Below, piece by piece: positions 17,247-26,253 of a stretch of DNA of 64,000 nucleotides. The notes beneath the pieces are model-generated. The model worked only from the letters and a program-made list of their open reading frames with translations. It had not been told where the DNA came from and did no database searches. How positions within the stretch are numbered: position 1 is the first letter of the stretch; each line of letters starts with the position of its first letter. The position numbers and the translations under genes were made by a program. The stretch spans positions 1 through 64,000 of the forward strand of contig NZ_NGFO01000008.1 of assembly GCF_002149015.1 (NCBI RefSeq). Direction: 5' to 3'. The stretch comes from Gordonia lacunae. Its GTDB lineage: Bacteria; Actinomycetota; Actinomycetes; Mycobacteriales; Mycobacteriaceae.

Positions 17247-18482
17247 ATGAGTACCGCACCGACCCCATCCACCGCGGACGACCCGCACGTCGAATGGAAG
17301 GACCGCAAGCGCCATCTGTGGTTGCTCGGCCTGATTCCACCGACGTCGGTCTTTCTCGCGATGGTTCTCGTCGCCGGGTTCAACGCCATCGGCCACGGCC
17401 TCGACGTCGTGTCGCCGGTGTGGTGGTGGATCGGGCCGATCCTGGTCTACGTCCTCCTCCCCATCCTCGATGTGTTCTTCGGGCCCGACGGATCGAATCC
17501 GCCCGAGGAGCTGATGGAGCAGTTGGAGAACGACAAGTACTACCGCTACTGCACCTACATCTACATCCCGTTCCAGATCGCGAGCCTCGTGATGGCCTGC
17601 CATCTGTGGACGGCCGACGACCTCAGCTGGCTCGGCATCGACGGCGGGCTGGGTCTGGCATCGAAGATCGGACTGGCACTGTCGATCGGCGCAATGGGCG
17701 GAATCGGGATCAACACCGCCCACGAACTGGGTCACAAGAAGGACGACCTCGAGCGCTGGTTGTCGAAGATCACTCTCGCCCAGACCTTTTACGGTCATTT
17801 CTTCATCGAGCACAACCGCGGTCACCACGTGCGGGTCGCGACGCCCGAGGACCCGGCCAGCTCGCGGTTCGGAGAGTCGTTCTGGCGCTTCCTCCCCCGC
17901 AGCGTCTGGGGAAGCCTGAAGTCCTCGGTCGAACTCGAACGCAAGCGACTCGAGCGTGCGGACAAATCCTTCTGGCACCCGAGCAACGACGTCCTCAATG
18001 CCTGGGCGATGTCGGTCGTGCTGTGGGGTGCGCTCACGGCGATCTTCGGCTGGGAGATCCTGCCGTTCCTGGTGATCCAGGCCGTGTACGGCTTCTCGCT
18101 GCTGGAGACCGTGAACTATCTCGAGCACTACGGTCTGCTGCGCCAGAAGACCACAACCGGGCGCTATGAACGATGCACACCCGAGCACAGCTGGAATTCC
18201 GATCACATCTGCACGAACATCTTCCTGTACCACCTCCAGCGGCACAGCGATCACCACGCGAATCCCACCCGGCGGTACCAGACCCTACGCAGCTTCGACG
18301 GCGCCCCGAACCTGCCGAGTGGGTACGCGAGCATGATCACGCTCGCCTACTTCCCGCCGGTGTGGCGGGGCGTGATGGACAAGCGGGTGCTCGACCACTA
18401 CGACGGAGACGTCGAACGCATCAACATCGCACCGCACCGCCGCGAACGCGTCCTCGCCGAGCACGGGGTGTCCCCGCGATGA
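17247..18482 (+). CDS. alkB: Alkane 1-monooxygenase, non-haem di-iron membrane hydroxylase
   Basis: A 411-residue integral-membrane hydroxylase that converts medium-to-long n-alkanes to 1-alkanols using O2 and electrons from rubredoxin. The histidine boxes of the family are present in order: HELGHKK near residue 155, EHNRGHH near 190, NYLEHYG near 292 and LQRHSDHHA near 332. About six hydrophobic segments surround them. ATG 17247 has AGGAG at good spacing. It is first in an operon of alkB, two rubredoxins, a reductase and tetR, joined by ATGA overlaps. The layout matches the Gordonia/Rhodococcus alkane clusters. Confidence 0.97.
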   Translation: MSTAPTPSTADDPHVEWKDRKRHLWLLGLIPPTSVFLAMVLVAGFNAIGHGLDVVSPVWWWIGPILVYVLLPILDVFFGPDGSNPPEELMEQLENDKYYRYCTYIYIPFQIASLVMACHLWTADDLSWLGIDGGLGLASKIGLALSIGAMGGIGINTAHELGHKKDDLERWLSKITLAQTFYGHFFIEHNRGHHVRVATPEDPASSRFGESFWRFLPRSVWGSLKSSVELERKRLERADKSFWHPSNDVLNAWAMSVVLWGALTAIFGWEILPFLVIQAVYGFSLLETVNYLEHYGLLRQKTTTGRYERCTPEHSWNSDHICTNIFLYHLQRHSDHHANPTRRYQTLRSFDGAPNLPSGYASMITLAYFPPVWRGVMDKRVLDHYDGDVERINIAPHRRERVLAEHGVSPR

Positions 18483-18763
18483 GCACATTCCGTTGTCCGG
18501 TATGCGATTACGTCTACGACGAGACGGCGGGTGCACCCCGTGAGGGATTCCCGCCCGGCACCGCCTGGGCCACCATCCCCGACGACTGGCCGTGTCCCGA
18601 CTGTGGCGTGCGCGAGAAGATCGACTTCCTCGGCGCCGGGAGCGAAGCGAGCGGGCCGAATCACCTCGGCGCCGGGAGCGAAGGGAGCGGGCCGAATCAC
18701 CTCGGCGCCGGGAGCGAAGCGAGCGGGCCGAATGATTCCAGCGAAGGGAGCACCGTGCGATGA
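18479..18763 (+). CDS. rubA: Rubredoxin with a repetitive C-terminal tail
   Basis: A 94-residue protein whose first ~52 residues are a complete rubredoxin, with iron ligands in [10 protein letters not shown] (Cys6, Cys9) and CPDCG (Cys39, Cys42). Rubredoxin carries single electrons from a reductase to AlkB. The remaining ~40 residues are unusual: three copies of a 12-residue unit close to [12 protein letters not shown], encoded by a 36-bp DNA repeat, then a short end. Known rubredoxins of this type stop near residue 55. The start overlaps the alkB stop (ATGA). It looks like the AlkG1-type member of the pair, with the next gene AlkG2-like. Confidence 0.93.
   Translation: MSTFRCPVCDYVYDETAGAPREGFPPGTAWATIPDDWPCPDCGVREKIDFLGAGSEASGPNHLGAGSEGSGPNHLGAGSEASGPNDSSEGSTVR
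18629..18736 (+). repeat. 36-bp in-frame triplication inside the rubredoxin gene
   Basis: Three contiguous 36-bp units (18629-18664, 18665-18700, 18701-18736) beginning CTCGGCGCCGGGAGCG and ending GGGCCGAAT. They differ at one internal base in unit two and at the final bases of unit three. Each unit adds 12 residues to the rubredoxin without shifting frame. Confidence 0.95.
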
Positions 18764-18939
18764 ATTTCAAGCTTTTCCGTTGCGAGGTATGTGGTTTCGA
18801 GTACGACGAGGAGCTCGGCTGGCCGGAAGACGGCATCGAACCGGGCACGCGCTGGGCCGACATCCCCGATGACTGGAGCTGCCCGGACTGTGGTGCGGCG
18901 AAGGCCGACTTCGAGATGGTCGAGGTGGCTCGCCCATGA
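18760..18939 (+). CDS. rubB: Rubredoxin (AlkG2 type)
   Basis: A compact 59-residue rubredoxin with ligands in [18 protein letters not shown] (Cys8, Cys11) and [19 protein letters not shown] (Cys41, Cys44). The sequence closely resembles the electron-carrying AlkG2-type rubredoxins of rhodococci. In published complementation work only AlkG2-type proteins support AlkB, so this one is probably the working carrier. It overlaps rubA upstream and the reductase downstream by ATGA on both sides. The gene is shorter than 60 codons plus stop, so automated callers can miss it. Confidence 0.95.
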   Translation: MNFKLFRCEVCGFEYDEELGWPEDGIEPGTRWADIPDDWSCPDCGAAKADFEMVEVARP

Positions 18940-20141
18940 GCGCCGTTCGCGCCGGCGCCTCCGGAAACGTGTCGGTGGTGATCGTCGGCACCGGTGTCGC
19001 CGGCATCACCGCTGCAGAGACGCTGCGTGGCAACGGCTTCGACGGAACGATCACCCTGTTCGGGGAGGAGCCACAGCTCCCCTACCGCCGAACGGCGCTG
19101 AGCAAGAACCTCGTCGTGGGCGACCTGTCGGACGCCAAGATCACGCTGCGTCCGCCCGGATACTGGTCGGAGCGGGGCATCGACATCGTGACCTCGACGC
19201 GGGTCGTCGACGTCGACACCTCGTCACGTCTGGTCCGCCTCGCCGATGCCACCGAGGTCCACTACGACGCGCTGGTGCTGGCCACCGGCGGACGGGCCCG
19301 GCGAGTGCCCGGCGGGTCGTCGTCACCCTCGTCGTTGCGCACCCGTCGCGATGCGGAGGGACTTCGGGAGGCGATCGCGGACGGACCGGTGGTCATCGTC
19401 GGCGGTGGACTGATCGGTCTGGAGATCGCCGCCGCTGTGGCGACGGCCGGTGAGGGATCGCGTGTCACGGTGGTCGAACGCGGGTCGTCGTTGCTCTCAC
19501 GCGTCGTCCCGGCGTCGGTGGCCGAGGCGGTGGCGGCCCTGCATCGTGAACGCGGTGTGCGAATCCTCACCGGCGCGGAGCCCACTGCAATCGAGGCGCA
19601 CTCGGTGACACTCGCCGACGGGCGCACCTTGACGGGGACGGTGATCAGCGCGACCGGGATGGAGCCCGAGCTCGAATTGGCCCGTAGTGCAGGTCTTCCC
19701 GTGGATCCGGCCGGAGTCGTCGTCGACGATTCGCTCCGAACGGGCGTGCCCGGCGTCTACGCGGCGGGCGACGTCGCGGCGCGTCCGCATCCGCTCACGG
19801 GAGCGCCGATGCGTGCGGAGCAGTGGCTCACGGCGACCGAGCACGGCAGACTGGTCGCCATGACGATCGCCGCCGACCTCGGATCGGACGCCGACACCTC
19901 GGCTCCCGTGCCGCGTGTACCACTGGCCTGGACCATGCAGTACTCCACGAACTTCCAGATCGTCGGGTGGCCGACCTCTGGCGATCGCGTGGACGTCGAG
20001 CTCGACGACTCCAGTTCGGTCGTCCGGACCTTCGCGGGTGATCGACTCATCGGCGCTGTCTGCATCGGACGAGGAGCTTCCGGGCGCGCCCTCCGCGCCG
20101 AGATCGAATCCGCGCTCCAGCCTGCCGGCGTCGGCGGATGA
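18936..20141 (+). CDS. rubR: Rubredoxin-NAD(+) reductase
   Basis: A 401-residue FAD/NAD-linked reductase of the pyridine nucleotide-disulfide fold. The FAD motif [17 protein letters not shown] lies at residues 12-28, the NAD motif [16 protein letters not shown] near 150, and the second FAD motif VYAAGDVA near 270. It passes electrons from NAD(P)H to rubredoxin and so to AlkB. ATG 18936 overlaps the rubB stop and its own stop overlaps tetR. Length and domain order are standard for rubredoxin or ferredoxin reductases of this class. Confidence 0.94.
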   Translation: MSAVRAGASGNVSVVIVGTGVAGITAAETLRGNGFDGTITLFGEEPQLPYRRTALSKNLVVGDLSDAKITLRPPGYWSERGIDIVTSTRVVDVDTSSRLVRLADATEVHYDALVLATGGRARRVPGGSSSPSSLRTRRDAEGLREAIADGPVVIVGGGLIGLEIAAAVATAGEGSRVTVVERGSSLLSRVVPASVAEAVAALHRERGVRILTGAEPTAIEAHSVTLADGRTLTGTVISATGMEPELELARSAGLPVDPAGVVVDDSLRTGVPGVYAAGDVAARPHPLTGAPMRAEQWLTATEHGRLVAMTIAADLGSDADTSAPVPRVPLAWTMQYSTNFQIVGWPTSGDRVDVELDDSSSVVRTFAGDRLIGAVCIGRGASGRALRAEIESALQPAGVGG

Positions 20142-20740
20142 CGACGCGCAACTACGCCGAGGACAGCAAGGCCCTGTTGCGCAACTCGTTGCTCGACGGA
20201 TTGCACGACCTGCTGCTGGACCGGGACTGGGCAGCGGTGCGCATGTCCGACGTCGCCGCCGCCACCGGGGTCAGTCGCCAGACCGTCTACAACGAGTTCG
20301 GGTCCCGTTACGGCCTCGCGCAGGGGTACGCGGTCCGGCTGGCGGGTCGTTTCGCCGGCCATGTCGCGGACTCGCTGGCACGTTCTGTCGACGACGTCAC
20401 CGAAGCCCTGCACAAGGGCTTCGGTGAGTTCTTCGCCGGGGTCGCCACCGATCCGCTGATCGCCTCGCTGCTGTCCGGCGAGGCCAAACCCGATCTGATG
20501 AAGCTGATCACCACCGACGCCGCACCGATCATCACCACCGCGGCCGACCGGCTGGCGGAGGCCTTCCGCCAGTCCACGTGGCTGTCCATGCCCGAGTCCG
20601 ACGTCGTCCGGATCTCACGTGCGATCACCCGGATGGCACTGAGCTACATCGCCATGCCGCCGGAAGGCGATCGGGATGTCGCGTCGGACCTCGCCGCCAT
20701 CATCGCCCCGGCCATCGAGGCGGCCCGAGAACGCGTGTGA
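20138..20740 (+). CDS. alkU: TetR-family regulator of the alkane operon
   Basis: A 200-residue TetR regulator. The N-terminal helix-turn-helix is seen at residues 28-52 (VRMSDVAAATGVSRQTVYNEFG), followed by an all-helical ligand domain. It is the last gene of the alk operon, coupled to the reductase by ATGA, in the position of the gene named alkU in Gordonia and Rhodococcus. A feedback role on the operon promoter at 17173-17218 is inferred from the dyads there. It ends three bases from the convergent phospholipase D-like gene. Confidence 0.92.
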   Translation: MTTRNYAEDSKALLRNSLLDGLHDLLLDRDWAAVRMSDVAAATGVSRQTVYNEFGSRYGLAQGYAVRLAGRFAGHVADSLARSVDDVTEALHKGFGEFFAGVATDPLIASLLSGEAKPDLMKLITTDAAPIITTAADRLAEAFRQSTWLSMPESDVVRISRAITRMALSYIAMPPEGDRDVASDLAAIIAPAIEAARERV

Positions 20741-20743
20741 CGG

Positions 20744-22228
20744 TCAGCGGCGCAGCAGACTCCGCGTGCCCCGCCGGATGACCGCGCGATAGATCCGATC
20801 GATCGTGCCGACTCGCGCGTCCTCGGGGTCCACGAGTTCGTTCTCCGCGATGAGAGATTCCTCGCCGTCGATCGTCTCGCGATCGAAGGCCGCAAGTGTC
20901 CGGCCCGGTCCGGTCAGTCGGTCTATGGCCCCGACAAGAGAATCCCCCTGTGCCACAGCGTCGTCGAACACCTCGTGGCCGACGCCCAGATGCTCGGACA
21001 GCAACCGCGTACGCATGGACAGGATGGTCGACCGCAGGGTCCGGTCCGCCGGATCCCGCGGATCGGCTTCGATCGCGACGTCACATTCACTGTCGAATCC
21101 CAGCGACCGGTTGTTGAGGTTCGAGGACCCGATGCGCAGGAGCACGTCGTCGACGATCAGCACCTTGGCATGCACGTAGATCGGGTCGCCGTCGGCAGTC
21201 ACCGGGTAGTAGGCACGGAATCGGTCGTACTTGTCCGCGCGCCACAGCAGTTGCAGGAGTTTGTGCCGCGCACCGTCCATGGCGAGTCGCTCGACCGGGC
21301 TGTCCGCGTGCCGCGGCAGCACCACGACGATCTCGGGGCCGCCGGGCTCGGCAAGTCGTTCGGCCAGGGCTTCCGCGACCTCCCGGGCCGCCAGGTACTG
21401 ACTCTCGACGTAGATGGTCCGGCGGGCCGCGGCAAAAGCCGCGCGGTACAGGAGCCGGATCTCCTCGACCTGGGGCCGGTGGTCGTACTGCGGGATCGTC
21501 CGCGCCACCGCGACGTCACAGTCGGTGAACGTCACGTCGAGGTCCGTCGGCCAGATGTCGGGGCCGTCGGTGTCGACGAGGGGCTTGAGGCATTCGCCGG
21601 TGGCGGCTTCCCAACGGTCGAGTGCGACCGAAGCGACCACGCGCGCGGCGTCGCCGTCGAGGGCGACGGTGACATCGTGCCACGGGCCGTGCGGCCGCCC
21701 GTCGGGGTCTCGACGGAACTCGTTGTGCGACAGATGTTCCGAGGTGTCCCATCGGTCCACCGTCATGTCGATGCCGCCGCAGAAGGCGAACTGGTCGTCG
21801 ATCACCGCGATCTTCTGGTGATGGGCGGCGGAGACAGGGTGCGCGGCGTCGATGCGGTAGTGCAGACGGCGACCGGTGAGCAGATCCTGGACGAACGGTG
21901 GCGCGACCCCGCGCAGGATTCCGGTGAACGCGCCGGTGCTCCAGCGCAGGACGTGGATCTCCAGTTCGGGACGGGTGTCGATCAGCCACCGCAGAAAGTC
22001 ACCGAGTACGTCGGGGACCTCGTCGTCGTGGGTCGTGGGGTCGAGCCTGATGCGGGTGTCGACATCCCACCCGATGAGGACGATTCGCCGGCGTGCCTGC
22101 AACAACGCCGACTTCGCATGCAGAAAGTAGTCCGCCGCGTCGACGATGCAGGCGACGCGGTCCGCGGTCGCGATCTCCCGGCACGTGTCCCCGGCACGCA
22201 GGATCGGCTCGTGCGCTGACTCGTCCAC
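20744..22228 (-). CDS. Phospholipase D / cardiolipin synthase-like protein
   Basis: A 494-residue protein with two HKD phosphodiesterase motifs: HHQKIAVIDDQFAFCGG near residue 188 and HAKVLIVDDVLLRIGSSNL near 385. The spacing fits the PLD superfamily (phosphatidyl transfer or hydrolysis). No signal peptide or membrane helix is evident, unlike membrane-anchored cardiolipin synthases, so a soluble phospholipase is likelier. The start is taken as GTG 22228 because GAGGAG lies eight bases upstream; an in-frame GTG at 22237 overlaps that site. It converges with the alk operon and diverges from the CHAP protein gene. Confidence 0.87.
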   Translation of the reverse strand: MDESAHEPILRAGDTCREIATADRVACIVDAADYFLHAKSALLQARRRIVLIGWDVDTRIRLDPTTHDDEVPDVLGDFLRWLIDTRPELEIHVLRWSTGAFTGILRGVAPPFVQDLLTGRRLHYRIDAAHPVSAAHHQKIAVIDDQFAFCGGIDMTVDRWDTSEHLSHNEFRRDPDGRPHGPWHDVTVALDGDAARVVASVALDRWEAATGECLKPLVDTDGPDIWPTDLDVTFTDCDVAVARTIPQYDHRPQVEEIRLLYRAAFAAARRTIYVESQYLAAREVAEALAERLAEPGGPEIVVVLPRHADSPVERLAMDGARHKLLQLLWRADKYDRFRAYYPVTADGDPIYVHAKVLIVDDVLLRIGSSNLNNRSLGFDSECDVAIEADPRDPADRTLRSTILSMRTRLLSEHLGVGHEVFDDAVAQGDSLVGAIDRLTGPGRTLAAFDRETIDGEESLIAENELVDPEDARVGTIDRIYRAVIRRGTRSLLRR

Positions 22229-22339
22229 CGCGTTCACTCCTCGAATCGCCTTGGGCCCCCCGACCGGCGTCCCATTGTGCCAAGGCACCGTATCGCCCCG
22301 GGCGAGGCCGGGTCGCCGCCGGGCGGCGCGCGCGATGCC

Positions 22340-22353
22340 TACACTCGTCGAGG
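22340..22353 (+). promoter_or_regulatory. -10 element for a probable leaderless transcript
   Basis: TACACT at 22340-22345 is followed by seven bases and then the GTG at 22353, the usual spacing of a -10 box to its start site. This predicts a leaderless mRNA for the CHAP-domain gene and argues against the ATG at 22335, which would lie upstream of the transcript. Confidence 0.5.
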
Positions 22354-22994
22354 TGAGCGCCGACACCACCGCCGACCGACCCGAGGACGCTGCCGCGCGC
22401 ACGCGCCCGACCCGCCGTCGCGGGCGCCGGACGGCGATCGCCGCGGCGTTGGTCGTGGTCGTCCTCGCCGGCGTCGGCCTCGTCGCCTGGCGGGCCGTGC
22501 CCGAACGGTGGTTGCCGTGGGACACCGCCGAGTTTCCCCGGATCGACGAATCCGAACTCACGCCGGGGCAGGTCCGGATCGTCGAAGCGGTCCGACACGA
22601 ACACGCCGCCCAGCGCCCGGGGACGTTCTTCTCCGAGGGCACCGACGAGCCGTGGTGCGCGAACTTCGTCAGCTGGATCATGCGGGCGGCGGGCAGTCCG
22701 CTGGTCAACCCCCATTCCGGTCACTGGCGCATCCCCGGTGTGTACACGCTGCAGGAGTACTACGAGTCCGCCGACCGGTTCGAACCCGTCGGCGACTACA
22801 CACCCCGGGTGGGGGACGTCGTCCTCTACGACCGGTCGTCGGGGTTCGGGCAGCACACCAACATCGTCGTCGCGGTCGATGGTGAGACCGCCGTCACGGT
22901 GGGTGGCAACGAGATGGGGCGCATCCGGATCCACTCGCTGGACTGGCGATCCGACGGCGGTGTCGTCGGTTTCGGTCGCGGCCTCCCCGGGTGA
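22353..22994 (+). CDS. Membrane-anchored CHAP-domain protein
   Basis: A 213-residue protein (219 if the ATG at 22335 is used). Residues ~28-48 form a membrane helix (RTAIAAALVVVVLAGVGLVA) after a basic segment, and the outer part is a CHAP amidase-like domain with the cysteine motif DEPWCANFVSWI and the histidine motif GFGQHTNIVV. Such proteins cut peptide bonds in cell-wall peptidoglycan or process other amides. It ends in a GTGA overlap with the DUF2461 gene, so the two are coexpressed. The cysteine-histidine pair looks intact, so an active enzyme is expected. Confidence 0.85.
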   Translation: MSADTTADRPEDAAARTRPTRRRGRRTAIAAALVVVVLAGVGLVAWRAVPERWLPWDTAEFPRIDESELTPGQVRIVEAVRHEHAAQRPGTFFSEGTDEPWCANFVSWIMRAAGSPLVNPHSGHWRIPGVYTLQEYYESADRFEPVGDYTPRVGDVVLYDRSSGFGQHTNIVVAVDGETAVTVGGNEMGRIRIHSLDWRSDGGVVGFGRGLPG

Positions 22995-23632
22995 CGTCGA
23001 TGGACTTCACCGGTTTTCCCGAGGCCGCACTCGACTTCTACGACGATCTGGAGATCGACAACTCCAAGGTGTTCTGGGAGGACCACAAGGACGTCTACCG
23101 CTCCGCGGTCGCCGAGCCCATGAGGGCCCTGACCGATGCGCTGGCCGACGAATTCGGTCCGGCCAAGATCTTCCGGCCGCATCGCGATGTCCGATTCTCG
23201 AAGGACAAAGCACCGTACAAGACCCATCAGGGCGCGTTCGTCGCCGTGGCCCCGGCCACCGGGTACTACGTCCAGATCGGTGCACCCGGCGTCCACGTCG
23301 GCGCCGGGTTCTATGAGGCCTCTCCGGCCCGGCTCGCCGAGTTGCGCAGGTCGATCGATCACGGCCGGAGTGGTCCCGAACTCGAACGGCTCCTCCGTCG
23401 TCTCACCGCGGACGGCTGGGAGATCGCCGGGGACCGCCTCAAGACCGCGCCGCGGGGATACGACGTCGCCCACCCGCGGATCGAACTGCTCCGCCACCGA
23501 TCGTTGTCGGTCGGCCGGGACTACGGATTCGACGAGATCATCCATTCGCCGGAACTCGTGGATCGCATCCGCCGTGACTGGCGGGCGGCAGTGCCCCTCG
23601 TCGAGTGGATCGCGGTCCGCACGAACAGCTGA
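22991..23632 (+). CDS. DUF2461 family protein
   Basis: A 213-residue protein of the DUF2461 (TIGR02453) family, of unknown biochemical role. Family features seen are FTGFPEAALDFYDDLEIDNS at the start, FWEDHKDVYRSAV, IFRPHRDVRFSKDKAPYKTH near 60-80, and GAGFYEASP near 110. The start is the GTG overlapping the upstream stop; an ATG nine bases later is also possible. Coupling to a wall-directed CHAP protein is the only local hint of function. Confidence 0.85.
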   Translation: MTSMDFTGFPEAALDFYDDLEIDNSKVFWEDHKDVYRSAVAEPMRALTDALADEFGPAKIFRPHRDVRFSKDKAPYKTHQGAFVAVAPATGYYVQIGAPGVHVGAGFYEASPARLAELRRSIDHGRSGPELERLLRRLTADGWEIAGDRLKTAPRGYDVAHPRIELLRHRSLSVGRDYGFDEIIHSPELVDRIRRDWRAAVPLVEWIAVRTNS

Positions 23633-23797
23633 GCCCGAACCGCGGAGACCGTCCGTACCGGTCCGCGCGGACCAATTCACGACGAGTTCTCCGGTTTGGC
23701 GCGCGCATGCGGATGCGGCGGGGTGATACTTGCGCTGACCGCGTCCGATTGCACATCCAGCAGCTTGGACGATCACGAGCACCGGGGCGGACGGCCG

Positions 23798-25213
23798 ATG
23801 ACGACCCTTTTCGACGGCATCACCGCCGAGCTCGAGGCCGCGCTTGCGGGGCGCGTGCATCGACCCGGGTCCGTGGGTTATCGAGAATCTCTGGCGCGCA
23901 TCTTCTTTCCCGATGCGTCTCGCCGCAACCCGCCGTGTGTGGTGCACCCCCGGGACACCGCGGAGGTGGCCACGGCGATGCGGATCGTCTCGGCCGGCGG
24001 CGGTCGCGTCACCGTCCGCGGGGGCGGGCTCAGCTCCACCTGCGTCGACGATTCCGCCGTGCTGATGGACCTGTCGGTTCACCTCACCGGGATCGACGCC
24101 CGCGACGGACACGTCCGGGTCCAGGGCGGCGCCACCGTCGGCGCGGTGCTCGAGGCACTGAACGGGACCGGGCGGGTCATCCCGGTGGGCATCGTCGGTC
24201 TGGCCGGGTTCGGCCTCGCCACGCGCGGGGGCGTCGGATACCTCACGCGGAGCGCCGGACTCACCATCGACCATCTCGTCGAGGTCGAACTCGTCCGCCC
24301 CGACGGCGAGGTGGTCCGGCTCGATGCGGACAGCACCGGCACCGAGGCAGACCTGTGGTGGGCGGTGCGCGGATGTGCCCCGAGCTTCGGCGTGGTCACC
24401 GCGGCGGAACTGCGCACGGTGGCGCAGGGCCCGGTGCACATCGACCGTGCGGTGGTCGAGCTCGATGCGCTGGCCGACTACTTCGCGGTCGCGCCCACGC
24501 TCCCCCGGCATTCGACGATGGGCGCGGTCCTCGGGTTCGCCGACGAGGACGGCGAACCCGCGCTCCTGGTCTACACCGCGTGCCGCGGTTCCCGGGCGAC
24601 CGATCTCGCCGAGGCGCGCGAAGCGACCGACTCCGTGGTGGCCGGTTGCTCCCGTCCGCCTCGCTTCCGGTCGCAGACCGCGGGCCGCTATCTGAGCGGG
24701 CTGCCCGAATTCGCCCTCCCCGGCCCGGGCGGCACCGATCCGCCGCCGATCCGGGCACCCGGCCCCGCCACGTCGTCGGAGCGCGGGCACTTCTTCGGAA
24801 AGTCGGTGTTCGTCGGCCCGACGCTCGGGCCGGACATCGCCGACGGATTGCGTGACGCGATCGCCGCCGCCCCGACCCGTGCGTGCCGGATCGATTTCCA
24901 GCACACCGGCGGTGCCCTCGCCGACGTCGACGACGCGAGTACGGCCTTCTGGGGTCGGGGCGGTGAGTGGAACGTCCCGCTGAACGCCATCTGGTCCGAC
25001 GACGACGCCACCGAGCGGTGCGAGACCTGGGCCCGCGCCGCCCTCGATGTGCTGGCCGCGGACACCCTCGGCGTCTACAGCGTCGAGCTCCGCCCCGGAT
25101 TGGCAGAGACCGAGCGGGAGATCGAGGCGGCGTTCGGCGGCAACCTCGAGCGTCTCCGCGACCTCCGGGACCGCATCGACCCCGGCCGGGTACTGGGGGT
25201 TCTGCCGCTCTGA
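23798..25213 (+). CDS. FAD-binding oxidoreductase (BBE-like), without the usual histidine
   Basis: A 471-residue flavoprotein of the FAD-linked oxidase (PCMH/BBE) fold. The FAD region reads VRGGGLSSTC near residue 70, then a glycine-rich stretch GFGLATRGGVGYLTRSAGLT near 137. In berberine-bridge-type enzymes the first motif is usually RGGGHS or similar, where histidine binds FAD covalently; here leucine replaces it, so the flavin is probably not attached there. A C-terminal BBE-like segment (LRPGLAETEREIEAAFGGN...LRDRIDPGRVLG in pieces) is present. ATG 23798 has a weak ribosome site. The substrate is unknown; it leads a run of metabolic genes on the same strand. Confidence 0.82.
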   Translation: MTTLFDGITAELEAALAGRVHRPGSVGYRESLARIFFPDASRRNPPCVVHPRDTAEVATAMRIVSAGGGRVTVRGGGLSSTCVDDSAVLMDLSVHLTGIDARDGHVRVQGGATVGAVLEALNGTGRVIPVGIVGLAGFGLATRGGVGYLTRSAGLTIDHLVEVELVRPDGEVVRLDADSTGTEADLWWAVRGCAPSFGVVTAAELRTVAQGPVHIDRAVVELDALADYFAVAPTLPRHSTMGAVLGFADEDGEPALLVYTACRGSRATDLAEAREATDSVVAGCSRPPRFRSQTAGRYLSGLPEFALPGPGGTDPPPIRAPGPATSSERGHFFGKSVFVGPTLGPDIADGLRDAIAAAPTRACRIDFQHTGGALADVDDASTAFWGRGGEWNVPLNAIWSDDDATERCETWARAALDVLAADTLGVYSVELRPGLAETEREIEAAFGGNLERLRDLRDRIDPGRVLGVLPL

Positions 25214-25247
25214 TCGCCCACCCGCCCGAGACCACGTCGGAGGATCC

Positions 25248-26243
25248 ATGACCAACGAGATCTCTCGCCCCGTGACGGGGCGGAAGTCCGGAGCGCCCGA
25301 GGGCGCTGCGACCCTCATCATCGGGCAACGCGTCCACGCGGGTATGGACGATCGCTACCGCGAGTGGTTCGGGAAGATCGAGACTGCGGCCGCTCGGTTC
25401 CCCGGCTTCGTCGGATCGAAGCTGCGGGCGCCCGATCCCAGTCAACCGGACTGGACGGCGATCTACGGGTTCGACTCGGTCAGCCACCTCCAGGACTGGC
25501 TCAACAGCGCCGTCCGGCTCGACCTCGTCGACGAGGGCAAGCCCCTCTTCGACGGCCCGGCCACCGCCCAGGTCCTGGCGCCGGGCACCGCCGAGCCCGA
25601 GACCCTGGTCACCGTCGTGGTCTCGCACCGGGTCGCCGAGTCCAAGGTCGACGACTTCCTGGTGTGGCAGCGACAGGTCGACGCCGCCGAGCACCGCTTC
25701 CCCGGATTTCGTGGCACCGAACTGTTCCGGCCGATCCCCGGCGTCCAGGAGGAGTGGACGATCTCCTACCGCTTCGACACCGCCGAGCACCTCGACGCCT
25801 GGCTGACGTCCGGTGAGCGAGCCCAGCTCCTGGCCGAGGCCGACGACTTCGGCGACTTCACCCTGCGCCGGATCGACCACTCGTTCGGCAACTGGTTCTC
25901 CCACGGCGACGACGACGCGCCACCGCCGTCGAACCTCAAGACCTCCGTGGCGGTCTGGGTCGGCCTCTACCCCACGGTGGTGTTCCTCACGCTGATGACC
26001 GCGCCGCTGGGAATGCCGCTGTGGCTGGGCATGCTGGTCGGGAACCTGTTGTCCAGCTTCGCGATGAGCTACATCACGATGCCCTACTACGTGAATCGCG
26101 TGCTGGGCTGGTGGCTGCAACCGAAGTCGACAGCGCCCCAACCCCGGACCAATCTCCGGGGCGCAGTGTTCATCATCGCGCTCAACGCGGCCTGGGTCGC
26201 GATCTTCTACCTGATCACGGTGCAGGTCTGGACGCTGCCGTGA
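25248..26243 (+). CDS. Tandem ABM-domain membrane protein (paralogue 1)
   Basis: A 331-residue protein. Two ferredoxin-like antibiotic-biosynthesis-monooxygenase (ABM) domains lie at about 22-110 and 118-215, each with the pattern ...RFPGF.G..L...P and an aromatic W.. Y/F.FD...HL..WL ending. Two to three hydrophobic segments follow at about 240-331 (VGLYPTVVFLTLMTAPLGMP; VFIIALNAAWVAIFYLITVQ). ABM folds bind haem, quinones or reactive small molecules. ATG 25248 has GGAGG at five bases. The protein at 29039-29968 has the same architecture. I recognise COG3224-like proteins here but know of no function. Confidence 0.82.
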   Translation: MTNEISRPVTGRKSGAPEGAATLIIGQRVHAGMDDRYREWFGKIETAAARFPGFVGSKLRAPDPSQPDWTAIYGFDSVSHLQDWLNSAVRLDLVDEGKPLFDGPATAQVLAPGTAEPETLVTVVVSHRVAESKVDDFLVWQRQVDAAEHRFPGFRGTELFRPIPGVQEEWTISYRFDTAEHLDAWLTSGERAQLLAEADDFGDFTLRRIDHSFGNWFSHGDDDAPPPSNLKTSVAVWVGLYPTVVFLTLMTAPLGMPLWLGMLVGNLLSSFAMSYITMPYYVNRVLGWWLQPKSTAPQPRTNLRGAVFIIALNAAWVAIFYLITVQVWTLP

Positions 26244-26253
26244 GTGCGTCGCC

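Noticed and set aside
22335..22352. ATG at 22335 as start of the CHAP protein
   Set aside because: A -10 box at 22340-22345 would lie inside the message; GTG 22353 fits a leaderless start. Kept as an alternative.
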